A stretch of DNA of 64,000 bases, taken from positions 434,001 through 498,000 of the forward strand of contig HG738136.1 in NCBI GenBank assembly GCA_000499405.2, read 5' to 3'. The first letter of the stretch is position 1. Each line of letters begins with the position of its first letter. This DNA comes from Onchocerca volvulus. Lineage: Eukaryota; Nematoda; Chromadorea; Rhabditida; Onchocercidae. Position numbers and translations under genes: made by a program. Below are positions 26,593 to 46,295 of the stretch, in pieces. The notes below the pieces were generated by a model. The model had not been told where the DNA came from. It searched no databases and was given only the letters and a program-made list of their open reading frames with translations.

Positions 26593-27417
26593 AGTTAAAA
26601 TAACATTTAAATTCTCCAAATCAAACAAATAGTCTAAAAAAATTATGAGAAATGCAGGAAAAATTCATATCATCATGTGAACTGCTAACATAAAATTGTA
26701 ATGAAAATAATGCAGGTCAACAAGTCATTAACTAATTTTCATGAACATCCGCGATGATTCGTTCAAAGCCGAAATATTTCTCAATTTGCTGAAAATGTAG
26801 AAAATCAAAGATAATACAAATGATTCAATGGATTATGGATAAAAAAACCATCTTTTTAGAAATCGGAACACATTATTGCAATATTTTTGATTTCAAATAT
26901 TCAGATATTTAATTACTTTACTTCTTGAAAAATTCGATTATTTTATTGTCTAATTATTGAATATTTTGCATCACTATTTACCGGCATGGAGGATTCATGA
27001 AATTGAAACATCACTGTTCCTTCCATATATTAAATAAAACATGTAGACGTATTGTAACGAAGATAGCAGCAGAAATAGTTTTTTGTAAATTTTTTAATTC
27101 AATTTTTTTTTTTCGCGAGTGTTCTGATAAACAAACTTTCATTGTACTGTATAATAAGATGTATCACAATTGAAGTTCATTCCATCATTAAATGTTTCCA
27201 CAGATGATTTGGACGATGTTATTCTTAAAGTGCTTACCTATTTGGGATTGGTAATGATATTAAAAGTTAATAATATTAGTAACTATCTATATTTCACACA
27301 TTGTTTTCCATCTGCTTTAGTCAAATATTGTTCAATTGTTAAATACAATAAAATATTGCTCATATTTGCATAATATTATATTTAGTATAGTATTACATTT
27401 ACATTTATCAGTGCAAA

Positions 27418-27480
27418 AATGTCGGTTAACATTCTTGCATCAATTAAGCAGAAGAATTGGATGGAACGTGGGGTAAAAAA
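27418..27480 (+). CDS. possible first exon (right arm; mirrored near 20556-20618)
   Basis: An ATG at about 27420 reads MSVNILASIKQKNWMERG and is followed by a GTAAAA donor-like site. The preceding context is not decisive and no downstream exons were linked; a TTTTCAG acceptor at about 27889 is a candidate. Function unknown. Confidence 0.2.
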
Positions 27481-28015
27481 GTAATGGAAGTGTTTTCAAA
27501 TAGTTGAAAGAGACTTGACTTCAACTTTCTATCAATTTTCACTCACTACCGAACCTGAAATGTTTTTGTTCTATCATGGCGGTTGTTCGCTAAATTCTAC
27601 CACATTCCGCAAGTTTGCTAGCTTCTACTGGTTCTTTATTTGCTATATTTATGTTAGGAATAATTCTCGATTGCTAAATAATTCTTTCAAATTTCTAAAT
27701 TTTTCTTCTTTACACGATTCATGTGTTGTCAATATTCAACATAGCTTTAATGCTTGCTAATTGTTAAAGCTATTGTTTTTCTGTTGAAGATATTTTACTT
27801 CCTTAACATTCATCAGAAAATAATACGTGCTCTAATTACTTTCCCATTCATTTGCTACAAACAGTAAAATTTTCAAGACGATTTTTCAGACTTTTCCTTC
27901 CGGTTCTTCAAAGCTATCCATCTCTACTTGCGACATCTCAGGTTTTTTTCATTTTCTTAAGCAAAGAATGAATAATTCTATAACAAAAATATATAACTAT
28001 TGTTATATAGATATA

Positions 28016-28215
28016 TTTTTCGCTTTGGTGATAAACATGTTTCTCCTTTTATGGTAAACATGTTTCTCCTTTTGATGGTCAGTATGTTTCTCCCTTTGGT
28101 AGTAAATATGTTTATCGTTTTGGCGGTAAAAATGTTTGTCCTTTTGACGGTAAACATGCTTATCCTTCTGGCGGAAAGCACGTTTATCTTTTTGGCGGTA
28201 AACATATTTATCCCA
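28016..28215 (+). repeat. outer-right minisatellite block (~24 bp unit, ~8 copies)
   Basis: Eight or so degenerate copies of a ~24 bp unit close to GGCGGTAAACATGTTTATCC with T-rich linkers, reading plus. It begins at the exact edge of the palindrome arm. Both overlapping open frames (plus and minus) simply translate this repeat. Confidence 0.9.
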
Positions 28216-29384
28216 TATTGATTGTTTATTGATTTGTTTTTCTCCTTTCCTCTTGTCGATAGAACTATATTTCTTGATGGCTCTCCACTATCCTTTTCAG
28301 TGTCATATTTTAATGAGTTTCAGTGCTGTTCTATGAGCGTTTATCAACTGTCTGACAAAATGACAAATTATTTACGGGAAAACAATATTTGCAACGGTAG
28401 GAATGATGAGAAATTAATTTATTTGAGCATTTTTTCCATAGCAAACATCGCAAAAGAACGATAAGAAATGTTACAACAAAAAAAATGAAGAGAATTGGAA
28501 TAAAATATTATAGAACAAAGTCTGAACATTCGTAATACCGATAATAATCCCATACAAACATATATATGCATGTAAGCACACTACACCGATATCAAATATG
28601 GCATAATAATTCAATTGCAATTAAGTTTAAGTGAAGGATAAGGATTTCTTCGTTGTCATTTCAAACTTTCATTCTATTCATAAAATAACCACAAGATTCA
28701 TCCTATTATGGAAAAAGTTCTAATTCTCACTATATTTCTCGAAATCATTAAAAAATGGAAATCAATTAAAGTCAAAAATATGATAACAAAAAATTTTTGA
28801 AGAATCGCAACACTGAAAATGCGTAATTTCATGAAGCAATTCATACAAAAATAAACTTCCCAAAATACAGGAGAATTAATTTAACCTTCTTTAATTTTTA
28901 TAAAATTATTTTCGAAGTTTTTCAGTTACTATTTCTTTCAATTTTTTTGAATTCGTGATAGTTGAAAGACCTCGGTGTTTCTTTGCTTTAATTTCTTTCC
29001 CTTTTTTTTGATTAGCATTAAATTTTCATGCCTAATTTATTCAAGAAACTTTTAAAGCATCTTAGTTCCACAATCCAAAAGAACTGAAGACAATGCCTTT
29101 ATCAATATCTTAATTCAGATCGAAAAATATGGTAATAGTATTCTTCATTTTTTCAAAACAGAAGTGATATGTTTAGAAATAAATATTGAAAATAATGTAA
29201 TCTCGACGAAAAAGAAGAAAAAATTTCACCGCCTATCAAAGCAAAAAAAAGCTTCTTGTTACTGTTAAAAAACAATGTACCGAGAAAAAAGGTATATTGC
29301 AGCTTTTCCGATGAACAAGAACAGTTAAGAAATGATCAATTCGGAGAAATTTTTTCCCTATAACTGAAATCAGTACTTGAAATT
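28216..29384. other. intergenic between palindrome and LATS 3' end
   Basis: The open frame 28222-28464 contains YQLSDKMTNYLRENNICNG preceded by TTTCAG and followed by a GTAGGA donor-like site, so one exon of an unknown gene at about 28303-28396 is conceivable. Nothing else is recognised; the right end should hold the LATS 3' UTR. Confidence 0.35.
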
Positions 29385-37823
<8,439 letters not shown>

Positions 37824-39846
37824 GATCGATTTTGAATAATTGATTTCTTTGATAATTTATGGCAATTTGAACTTCTTCGTCTTTTTTTTCTTTTCTCAAC
37901 GATTCATGAATGAAAAGGAGAAAAATTCCAAAATTGTAAAATTAAATTCGGAAAGCATAAATATTTGTTGTATTTCATTAAATTTAATAGTATCTTTTAT
38001 AATTTTGCTTCTTTCTTCTTTTACAGCACCAATAATAATTTGTTGAAGGAATGAGGAAATAAATGGAAATATACATACAATCGATCCAATACAATTGCTT
38101 CAAATGATATGATAAGTAATCAGAATAAAAAATCTGAAATTAAATAAATTTACCGATTAAATGTTTTATGATAAAAACGAAAACAAACAAAAAAAAAGAC
38201 CACGATATATTGTGCAAATGAATCCATCAAAATATCTACTACCAACGTAATAATAAAAGATAGCAATTATCGATCGGTTAATTTTCTAAAAATAAAAGAA
38301 AAAAGTAAAAAGAAAAAGAGACAAATACTATTATTCAACATTAAGTAAAAATGAATGCAAAAATTTTATAATTCATCTTTATTCTTTGAAATAATTATTT
38401 CCATCAAAATTTTTTAAGTATTATTAGCAAATAACTTATGATAAACATATTCCGCCTACATATGTTAGGTCTTTTGAATATGATCTATAAATATAAATAT
38501 CAATTGAATCTCTGATGTTAATTAATCTGAATCTAATAATTAATTCGAAACTAAGATAAGTCGAAATACCTAAATCAAAATATCGAATATGCTCTAATTT
38601 GCATTTATTACCTGTAATTTTGGCTAATTTCTTCCTAATATCTCAAATGGATATTTAAATTAATTGATCACTATTTTCGAAATTTAAATTACCATTCTTA
38701 TCATATCACTATTATTACCATCATTATCATTATTGCTTTTCTTAATTGCAAGATTAAAAAATTTTTTATCAAAAAAAAAAAACGAAAAAAAAATTAAGGA
38801 ATAAGATTTAGCTAAAGTTTTTCCATAGGAATTAAAATTTGTAATAATCATTTTTGAATTATTTCAACAAATCACTTAAGAAAATATCCCAGAAAAAAAA
38901 GAATACTATGAAATAATCGTTAATTTAAATTTGAAATATTATTTATTTCAAATTAAATGTATCAAAAAAAATTGAAGCGTAATTAAGAGATAAATATCTA
39001 AATTTGAAGAAGAAAAAATTATGTACATCAATGATTAATGCATATAGCTCAAATAGGGATAAATATTTAAATTGAAATTAAAAAAAAAGTTACATAGAAA
39101 TTCAATATAGAAATTCAAATTAGGATAAATAGCAAAAGAGATTTATTTATTTCAAAATGATTATAAATATATTATAGATAAAATTGATATATATCAGAAA
39201 CAATAAGTTTTTTTTGGGTTGATAAATTGTTAACTTAAATTCGAGAAAATAAAAGATAACATTGATTGATAATATAAATGTAAGATAAATTGAAAAACAT
39301 AAATCTATTTGATATTTTCACGTTATTTCCGTTTTATATCAGTCATAAAAATCGGAAGATATATTAGAATGCTTTGCTAACAATTTGCATTAATAATATG
39401 AAATGAATAATTTGGTTCAAAAAAAAATTATGATCAAATATTTTTGGCATCAAAAATATTCAAATAAAAAAAAAAAAAAAAAGTAAAGAATTAACATTTA
39501 AAATTAGTCATATAAATTGGAATGAAATGAAGATGAAAAAAAAAAAATGGAAGATAAAATTTAAAAATAAAAAATAAAAAAAAAACAAAATGAAGGTCAT
39601 CATTTTATCCTTCATTCTTTTACTCATTCATTCTCATTTACTAAGAGAACAAAAATCAAATTTCATATTGAAATTGGAACTTTTTTGAAAAATTTTGATC
39701 ATTTTGATAAACAATTTTTTATATCCGCAATGAAAGAAGGAAATAAAGGAATAAAAAGATTGGAACGAGAAAAAATTATCGAATTCAAATATCTTCAATA
39801 ATTGGTTTTTTTTTTTTTTTTTGGTTAATTTAATTTGCTTTAGTTT
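37824..39846. other. LATS upstream region, no gene seen
   Basis: AT-rich sequence upstream of the LATS start codon with poly-A runs near 39465 and 39538. No reliable promoter element or trans-splice acceptor immediately before the ATG could be picked. Confidence 0.4.
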
Positions 39847-40098
39847 GGTTTGATTGGTTGGTTGATCGGTTGGTTGATCAGTTGTTGATTAGTTGATCGC
39901 TTGGTTGATCCGCTGGTTGATTGGTTGGTTGATTGGTTGGTTGATTGGTTGGTTGATTGGTTGGTTGATCGGTTGGTTGATCAGTTGTTGATTAGTTGAT
40001 CGCTTGGTTGATCCGCTGGTTGATTGGTTGGTTGATTGGTTGGTTGATCGGTTGGTTGATCAGTTGCTGGTTGGTTGATCGCTTGGTTGATTGGTAAT
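39847..40098 (+). repeat. TTGGTTGA-type satellite with ~103 bp higher-order repeat
   Basis: The basic unit is TTGGTTGA or TTGGTTGATT. Variants such as GATCGGTTGG, GATCAGTTGTTG, TAGTTGATCGC and GATCCGCTGG recur in the same order at 39864 and 39967, with a third partial copy near 40046. This makes a higher-order repeat of about 103 bp. Confidence 0.9.
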
Positions 40099-43000
40099 TT
40101 TATCGATACATATCATCAATCATTCAACATAACACACATAAATATATATCATCAGTGGAAATCTTTCTTTCCTTGCCTATTTTTCTTCATTTCTTTTTTC
40201 GTTTTTTTTTTTCATTTTTTTTTTCGGTGCATAAGAATGCATAAAATGCAGAAATTTCTTGGTGCAAAAAGATTGGTTGAATTGATAAAATGAATGATTC
40301 GCTGATGAAATAGCTTTTCGGAATGATCAATAATGTAAAATGCAATAAATTCCGATCAAGATATTTCTTCGAAATTTTCAAAATATCTGGCAATAAATTA
40401 TGTCCGGAAATTCGAAAATTAGAAATTTAGTACTAAATTCGAAATGTTTGTGACATAAGTATATCCGAAAATTCTGAAATTAAAAATTAGGATTGAAATT
40501 ATGTTTAAAAAATTAATAAATAATTTTAAACATTTTAGAACGACGAGAGGAGAGGGAAAAAAAGCAATGAAACTGATTAAATTTGCAATTATTCCTAAAT
40601 TCAATTCATTAATTTAAATTTAGCTAATCGTTAAAACATTTTTCATTTTATTCCAAATTCAATCCATTTACAATCATTATCAATAGCTTAATTGGGATGA
40701 AAATGAATAATTGGAAGGAAAAAAATTTAAGAAAAATAAGATTTGTTTAAAGATAAGCTCAAAACCAACAATCATTTTTCACCTCCTGACTGTAATCGGT
40801 GCAAAATTTTTAAAAGAAATAGAAAAAGTTATAATTCAAAGAATTATCTTGAAAGATTGAAAATATTGATTAAAAAATTAGTCATTTTCTGAAAAATTAG
40901 TCTTTAAAACTTTAAAAAAGTCTTATTACTCTCATTTCAAATGCATTTCTTAATTTACTATCATTTAACTGGTAGGTACAAAAATAGGATGAAAATTTTT
41001 CATATTTAACTTCCTTTTTAAAATGAAAAAAAAAAAAAATTCATTCTAAATTACCAAAATGAAAAATTGCATTGAATCGTTTGTTCAACAAAGCAATATG
41101 ATGATTCAATATTAAAATCATCTTTTTGTAATATATTACCAGTAAAGTTAATAAATGTTATTGAACTAAAATAACTTTTTGCAGGATTCATTTTAAAATT
41201 GTTTCGGAAAGGATGGAACAGGCGGAAAAAATTAAAATTTGAAAATTCCTACGAATAAAAACTGATAATACCGCGTCTGTTTACAATATAATCTCATATT
41301 GATACAAGCAAAAGTTTTTCCTTTTTTTTTTTTTCAAATATTTTTTCTTCTTTTCAAAAAATGAATCAATAAAAAGATAAACAAAATCTGGAAAATTATT
41401 GAAAAATTAAAAAGAATTTAGCTAAATTAATTCGTTTGAAAATGACGCAAATAAGCTTTAAAAAAATAGTAATAAATAACATTAATTTTTTTTTTCAATT
41501 TCTATAACATTCAAAAAAATGACAGGAATAAATAATATAAATTATAAATTTGTTTATTTAATAGCAATAAGTTGATAGTTTGATAAAAATAATCTAAATA
41601 TTATGATAAAGAAATAATCAATCATTCTATGATAGTATGATTATTTAGTGTAAATATTAATTCAAATTGAACGAAGATAATTGCTATGAATTGTGTAAAA
41701 GTTGTTGCTTATAAAAATTTTAAGACAAAATCTTTCATTTTTAAACTGAAAATTAAACTAATCAGTAAAAGATGGAAATTAAATAGACATAGAAATGGTA
41801 ATTATAAGTTTATGGGTAATTATAGGTTAAAAAAGATAATTATAGGTTAATCGATATTTGAAAAATGCTATTAATAGCAAGTAAAATTTTCTAAAAGCTT
41901 ATTCGAACTTTTAATAGCAATTCGAATTTTAACAATTGTAAACAATAATAATGCGGAACAAATAAACATGAGAAAAAATGTCAATCTGCAAAAATTATTT
42001 ATCTCTTTTATCACTCCAACTTTACTGATAACACTCATCTGAAATGTAACTGTATCAAAAGTTTTCTGATAAGAGGGAAAATGGAAATAAATTGGTGCGA
42101 AGAAAAGGGAACTAAAATTGAGAGGAAAAAAAAATAAGAAAATCGGATAAGATTTTCAATTTTAATTTAATCATTACGATGATGATGAGATGATTGCATC
42201 ATTTTAGATAATTTGTATGAAAGAACAGTGTGAAATAAAATAATTTTATGATTTCAAATAAGATTAGCAATATTTCCATATTTTTTAACATTTACGAAAT
42301 TTTCATGTCTTTTTCACAAATTTTCCTTTTTTTTTTTCTTTCGTATTTTCTAATATTTATGAAAATTTAAATAAAATTAAGTGACGAAAATTCATTTTTT
42401 CATTCAATTTTGAATTTATTTTCATTTAAACTATCACAGCAAGAAATGACTTCTTAGATAAGAAGAATGGAATTTTGCAAAAGTTTAAAAAAAAAAAAAA
42501 AAAGAGTTTAAAAAAAAAAATAAAAAAGGGCAAGACAAAAGAGAAGAGAAGAAAAAAAATTAAAAATTTTGCTGTGTTTCTTTGTTTGAAACGCGTTTCT
42601 TCATTTCAAGACTCTTTTGCTGTCAGTTTAAAAAATTTTTACTTTCATTTCGAAAATTTTACAAAAGAAAAAAAAAAGAATTTTTGCAGAAAATAACAAT
42701 TAATTTTTAATTTAACAAAATAGAAATTTATTTTGAAAAAAAAGCAATCCATAAATCTAGATGCATGAACAACAATATAAATATATATTTTTTAAATTAT
42801 AACTACTGAAAATATTCGCAATTTTAAATATTTGTTTCAATTAAGTTGACTAAAAAAAAGAGGAGAAATTATATTAGTAAAAAGTAACCATATTGTTTTT
42901 TATTCTTAGAAACCGACATATTTAATATAAAAATGATAAAATTGTATTGATATGATAACAGAATAAATTAGGAAAGAAAATTAGCGTAACATATTTTGAA

Positions 43001-43791
43001 AAGATAATTTCGCAGGAAATTTACATATTTTAATAATAATTGACAGTAAAACATTTTTAAATCTTTTAAAATGCAAAAATCCGATAGTTATAATCTAATT
43101 TGAATATGATAATTAGATAATCTGAATAAATAATATGAGCATGGTAAATAAGTAATCTAAACTGATAAGTAATTTGAATATGGTAAATAAGTAATCTGAA
43201 TATGATAAATAAATAAAACTTGATAAAAATGGAAGTAAATCCGGAAAAATAACTCAAATTTCTATGATAAATAAGTATCCGGAAAAATAACTCAAATTTC
43301 TATGATAAATAAGTAATTCGAATATAAATAAATGAATAATTTGAATGTGATAAATAAGTGATTTGATAAATAAATAATTTGAAAATGAATAATTTAAATA
43401 ATTTGAAATAATTTGAATGAATGCGATAAACAACTAAATGATAAAAGATAAAATATGATAAAAATGGAAGTAGATCCGGAAAAATAGTTCAAACCACATA
43501 AAAATATCAATCATTCGACATTGATACAATGATCGGAGCAGCAGATCGGAAGAATGATCAAACTCTGATAGTGGAAACAATGAACGACCTAATAATCACC
43601 AAATGGATGGATTAAAGAGAAAAGTTTAAACGATGACCACAACAGATTGAAATCTTTTGAATCACTGCGCATCAATGATTGGTTATAGTGAACGAATAGT
43701 TTCATAGTATCACTTCTATATCTACATATATTACAATCAATAAATCGCTTGATCGGCGAACCGATCAATCGATCAATCAATCAATCGGATG
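40099..43791. other. gene-poor region
   Basis: No supported gene. At 43090-43440 there is a degenerate tandem array of ~20-30 bp units of the form GATAAATAAGTAATnTGAATAT, and a 38 bp phrase with CCGGAAAAATAACTCAAATT occurs twice (about 43239 and 43277). The open frame at 42475-42696 is a Lys homopolymer artefact. Confidence 0.5.
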
Positions 43792-43834
43792 CTTTTTACC
43801 ATAATTACTCGAAAGGAGTAATTATGGTAAAAAG
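43792..43834. repeat. perfect 19-bp inverted repeat, 5-base loop
   Basis: Arms CTTTTTACCATAATTACTC (43792-43810) and its exact complement (43816-43834) around GAAAG. It would form a stable hairpin in either strand. It directly follows a run of ATCAATCG repeats. Confidence 0.9.
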
Positions 43835-43948
43835 AGAATGCCTGAAAATTAATGCACCAATTTCAAATCGATGAAACCATTTGATCGAAATAAAGTTTGG
43901 CAATCGGTACAAAGAAGCAATTGAAAGGAAATAGTTGCTGACAATGTG

Positions 43949-44156
43949 AACACACATACACACAGACACATACATACACACACATACACACACACAGACA
44001 CACAAATATACACATATACATCACATACACATATATACACTTCACAAACATAGATATGCACACACATACACATACATACACATACACATACACACATACA
44101 CATACACATATACACATGCACATACACACATACACATACACATATACACATACACA
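43949..44156. repeat. (CA)n/(CATA)n microsatellite
   Basis: About 200 bases of CACA and CATACACA, interrupted. Cys/Val-rich minus-strand and His/Thr plus-strand frames here are low-complexity translations. Confidence 0.95.
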
Positions 44157-44245
44157 AAATCTCTTTCCCTCCATCGACCCCTTTCAATCAGCGCCATCAA
44201 TACCGATGCCAAAGATAGCATTGGAAACCCGAGAATGGTATGATA

Positions 44246-44361
44246 ACGATGACGATGACGATGACGATGATGATGATGAAGATGATGATGGTGGTGATAA
44301 CAATGGTGATGATGATGATAATGGTGATAACGATGATGACGATGATGATAATGATGATGGC
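44246..44361. repeat. (GAT)n trinucleotide repeat
   Basis: About 115 bases of GAT/GAC triplets, reading poly-Asp on plus and His-rich on minus. A short non-repetitive stretch separates it from the CA tract. Confidence 0.95.
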
Positions 44362-44879
44362 TTGCTACCTGTGATTGCATTCTTTTTTTGGTACCAATCA
44401 AGAAAAGCTCAAATGAGAATCAACAAATTCTTTTTATTCTCTTTTTTTTTTTGTTCTTCTTCTTCTGCTACAAAATTCCATTCAATAATATGTATAAAAA
44501 GAAAGAAAAAAAAAAAGAAAAGAGATACTGTTAATTACAACTAGTTTTTTTTTTTAAATTATCTCTCCTTCTTCCTCTCTCTCTCCCTCTTCCTTTCCTT
44601 TTTAAATTTTCTTCTATTTTTTTTTTCATTTTTCAGGTCAAATTTTTATGATAATTTCATCTTTCTTCCTTTTTTTTTTCTTCTAACTTCTCTTATGCTC
44701 TTCGTGTTCTTAATCTTAACATTTAACTTATCATTCATTCATTCTTTTTCCTTTTTCTCATTTCTAATTTAGCAAATTAAAATTTAAATGAAAATAAAAA
44801 AATTCTGAAATAAATAACTTGAAAAAATTTTTTTAGGTAGCATAAAAATACGAATAATACAATAAGAAAAAACGGTCAT

Positions 44880-44927
44880 ACTGTAGATGTCCATACTGTA
44901 TGTGTGTACTGTATGCACATCTACAGT
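44880..44927. repeat. imperfect 21-bp inverted repeat (hairpin)
   Basis: Arm ACTGTAGATGTCCATACTGT plus A at 44880-44900, loop TGTGTG, and a complementary arm at 44907-44927, with two mismatched pairs. Could be a small RNA hairpin or a miniature-element relic; the stem is short for a canonical pre-miRNA. Confidence 0.75.
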
Positions 44928-45119
44928 ACGATAAGTTATACATAAGCATACTATACAAATATTTTAAATCAAAATAAAACTTTAAAAAGGTGAAAGAAAG
45001 TGGGAAAGACTTTAGAAAGGTTACATTTATATTGTATGTATGTATATGTCTGTGTGCGTGGTATAATGATAGTTTTGAACATATGACCAAACAGAAGACA
45101 ATCTCCTTTTACCAAACAC

Positions 45120-45600
45120 CTTATTGACAATATCGAAGAGAGAGAGAGGGAGGGGAAGACAACGAAAGAAAGAGGGAAAAAGAAAGGGAGAAAATTTTAG
45201 CAATCAGAGAAGCAAATCTTAATTGTTACCCTTTTGCAAATATGTGGAAGATGAATGAAAAACCGATTTCTGTTATTCTTCCACACTCCCTCTCTCTCCT
45301 CTTCTCTCTCTCTCTCTCTCTCTTTTGAATAACCTAATTCTTTTGAATAATTTGAAATTTCATCAATAAAAATCCATCTCTCTCTCATTTTTCCGTTCTC
45401 TTTTCTGGTTTCCCCCACATTCCAATCTTTGTTTATATTATTATATTCTATTTCTTATATTCCCTCTTGTTAACAGTACATTCCATTCGTTGTCTGAAAA
45501 ATTATCTTTTCTTAACAAAATTTTTCCACTCTTTTCTATTGCTTTCTTTCTTTTTCCCTCCCTCTCTCTCTTCCTCCCCCTCTCTATCCCATTCTTTTAT
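45120..45600. repeat. polypurine/polypyrimidine tracts
   Basis: GAGA-rich stretch at 45136-45195 and TCTC-rich stretches at 45283-45325 and 45545-45590. Similar GAGA tracts recur at 47545-47612, 48168-48260 and 59940-59985. Confidence 0.8.
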
Positions 45601-45727
45601 CATCAACTAAGTTTCGTTCCTCGTCTTCGTCGATTCGAGAAATGATCAAATTACTGGAATTTAATGTACAGTGGAAGGAATCGATAATGACCTGAATAGT
45701 TTTTCCCATTTATTGTCTGCTAACAAA

Positions 45728-45835
45728 TAACATATTCAAACTTTTCCAACTTGTATTCAAACTTTTCCAACTTGTATTCAAACTTTTCCAACTTGTATTT
45801 AAACTTTTTCAACTTATATTTATCAACTTTTCTAG
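45728..45835. repeat. ~21 bp tandem repeat (4-5 copies)
   Basis: Three near-identical copies of TTCAAACTTTTCCAACTTGTA followed by one or two diverged copies. Confidence 0.9.
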
Positions 45836-45899
45836 CTATTTTATGAATACTTTTAGAAGTTTTTCTTTTCTTTTTTTCCATAATGATAAGAGTTCATTT

Positions 45900-46295
45900 T
45901 CATTTAACACAAATTATTATCATTCGGAAAAACGTCAAATTTATTACGTACAAGTGGAATTAAGTCAAGTTTTCGTGAATGTTCTAATTAAGCTGTATAT
46001 GTATGTTACTATAATTAAGCATTAATTTAACAAGAAGGAATTATTTCCTATCGGTGAAATTATCGGATTTACGGTAAATAAGTGGAATTAAATCAAGTTG
46101 AAATGAATATTATAATGAGCTATATAGTAATTATAATTAAGCGCTAACTTAATTGGGAAAGAATAATTATCACCAGTGAAAATGTTGAATTCATGCTGAA
46201 TTAAATTGATGTGAATGTTATAAAAAGTTCTATAAAACAGTGATTAATAATTAAATAAGTGTTAATTTGAGAAGAAAGAATCATTATCAGAAAAA
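45900..46295. repeat. diverged ~115-130 bp tandem repeat, three copies
   Basis: Three successive copies share the order AAGTGGAATTAA.TCAAGTT, GTGAATGTT.TAAT, AATTAAGC..TAA.TTAA, GAA.GAATnATTATC. Copy starts are near 45900, 46035 and 46160. The short plus open frame at 45843-46025 reads through the first copy and is not a gene. Confidence 0.7.

Larger units (their letters stand above)
20005..28031. repeat. large near-perfect palindrome: two ~3.9 kb inverted arms, ~270 bp spacer
   Basis: Left arm 20005-23869, right arm 24137-28031. Mirrored positions sum to 48036 in the outer part and 48006 in the inner part. The 30-base step is fully explained by an (AT)n tract that is ~31 bases on the left (22669-22699) and ~61 on the right (25307-25367). 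Elsewhere the arms match almost base for base; I noticed a single A/T difference near 23726/24281 and a one-base indel at the inner edge. The spacer, about 23870-24136, is unique. Arms contain duplicated, divergent KH-like gene copies and, at both ends, blocks of one minisatellite. Origin could be a foldback-type element, a segmental inverted duplication, or less likely an assembly or amplification chimera. Confidence 0.95.

Noticed and set aside
27978..28221. Repeat-like frames (FTAKKIN.. and MFLLLMV..) on both strands
   Set aside because: Translation of the ~24 bp minisatellite; not constrained as protein.
42475..42696. Lys-rich 73-aa frame
   Set aside because: Product of poly-A runs, no supporting signals.
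43849..44544. Cys/Val-rich, His-rich and Asp-rich overlapping frames
   Set aside because: They translate CA and GAT microsatellites on both strands.
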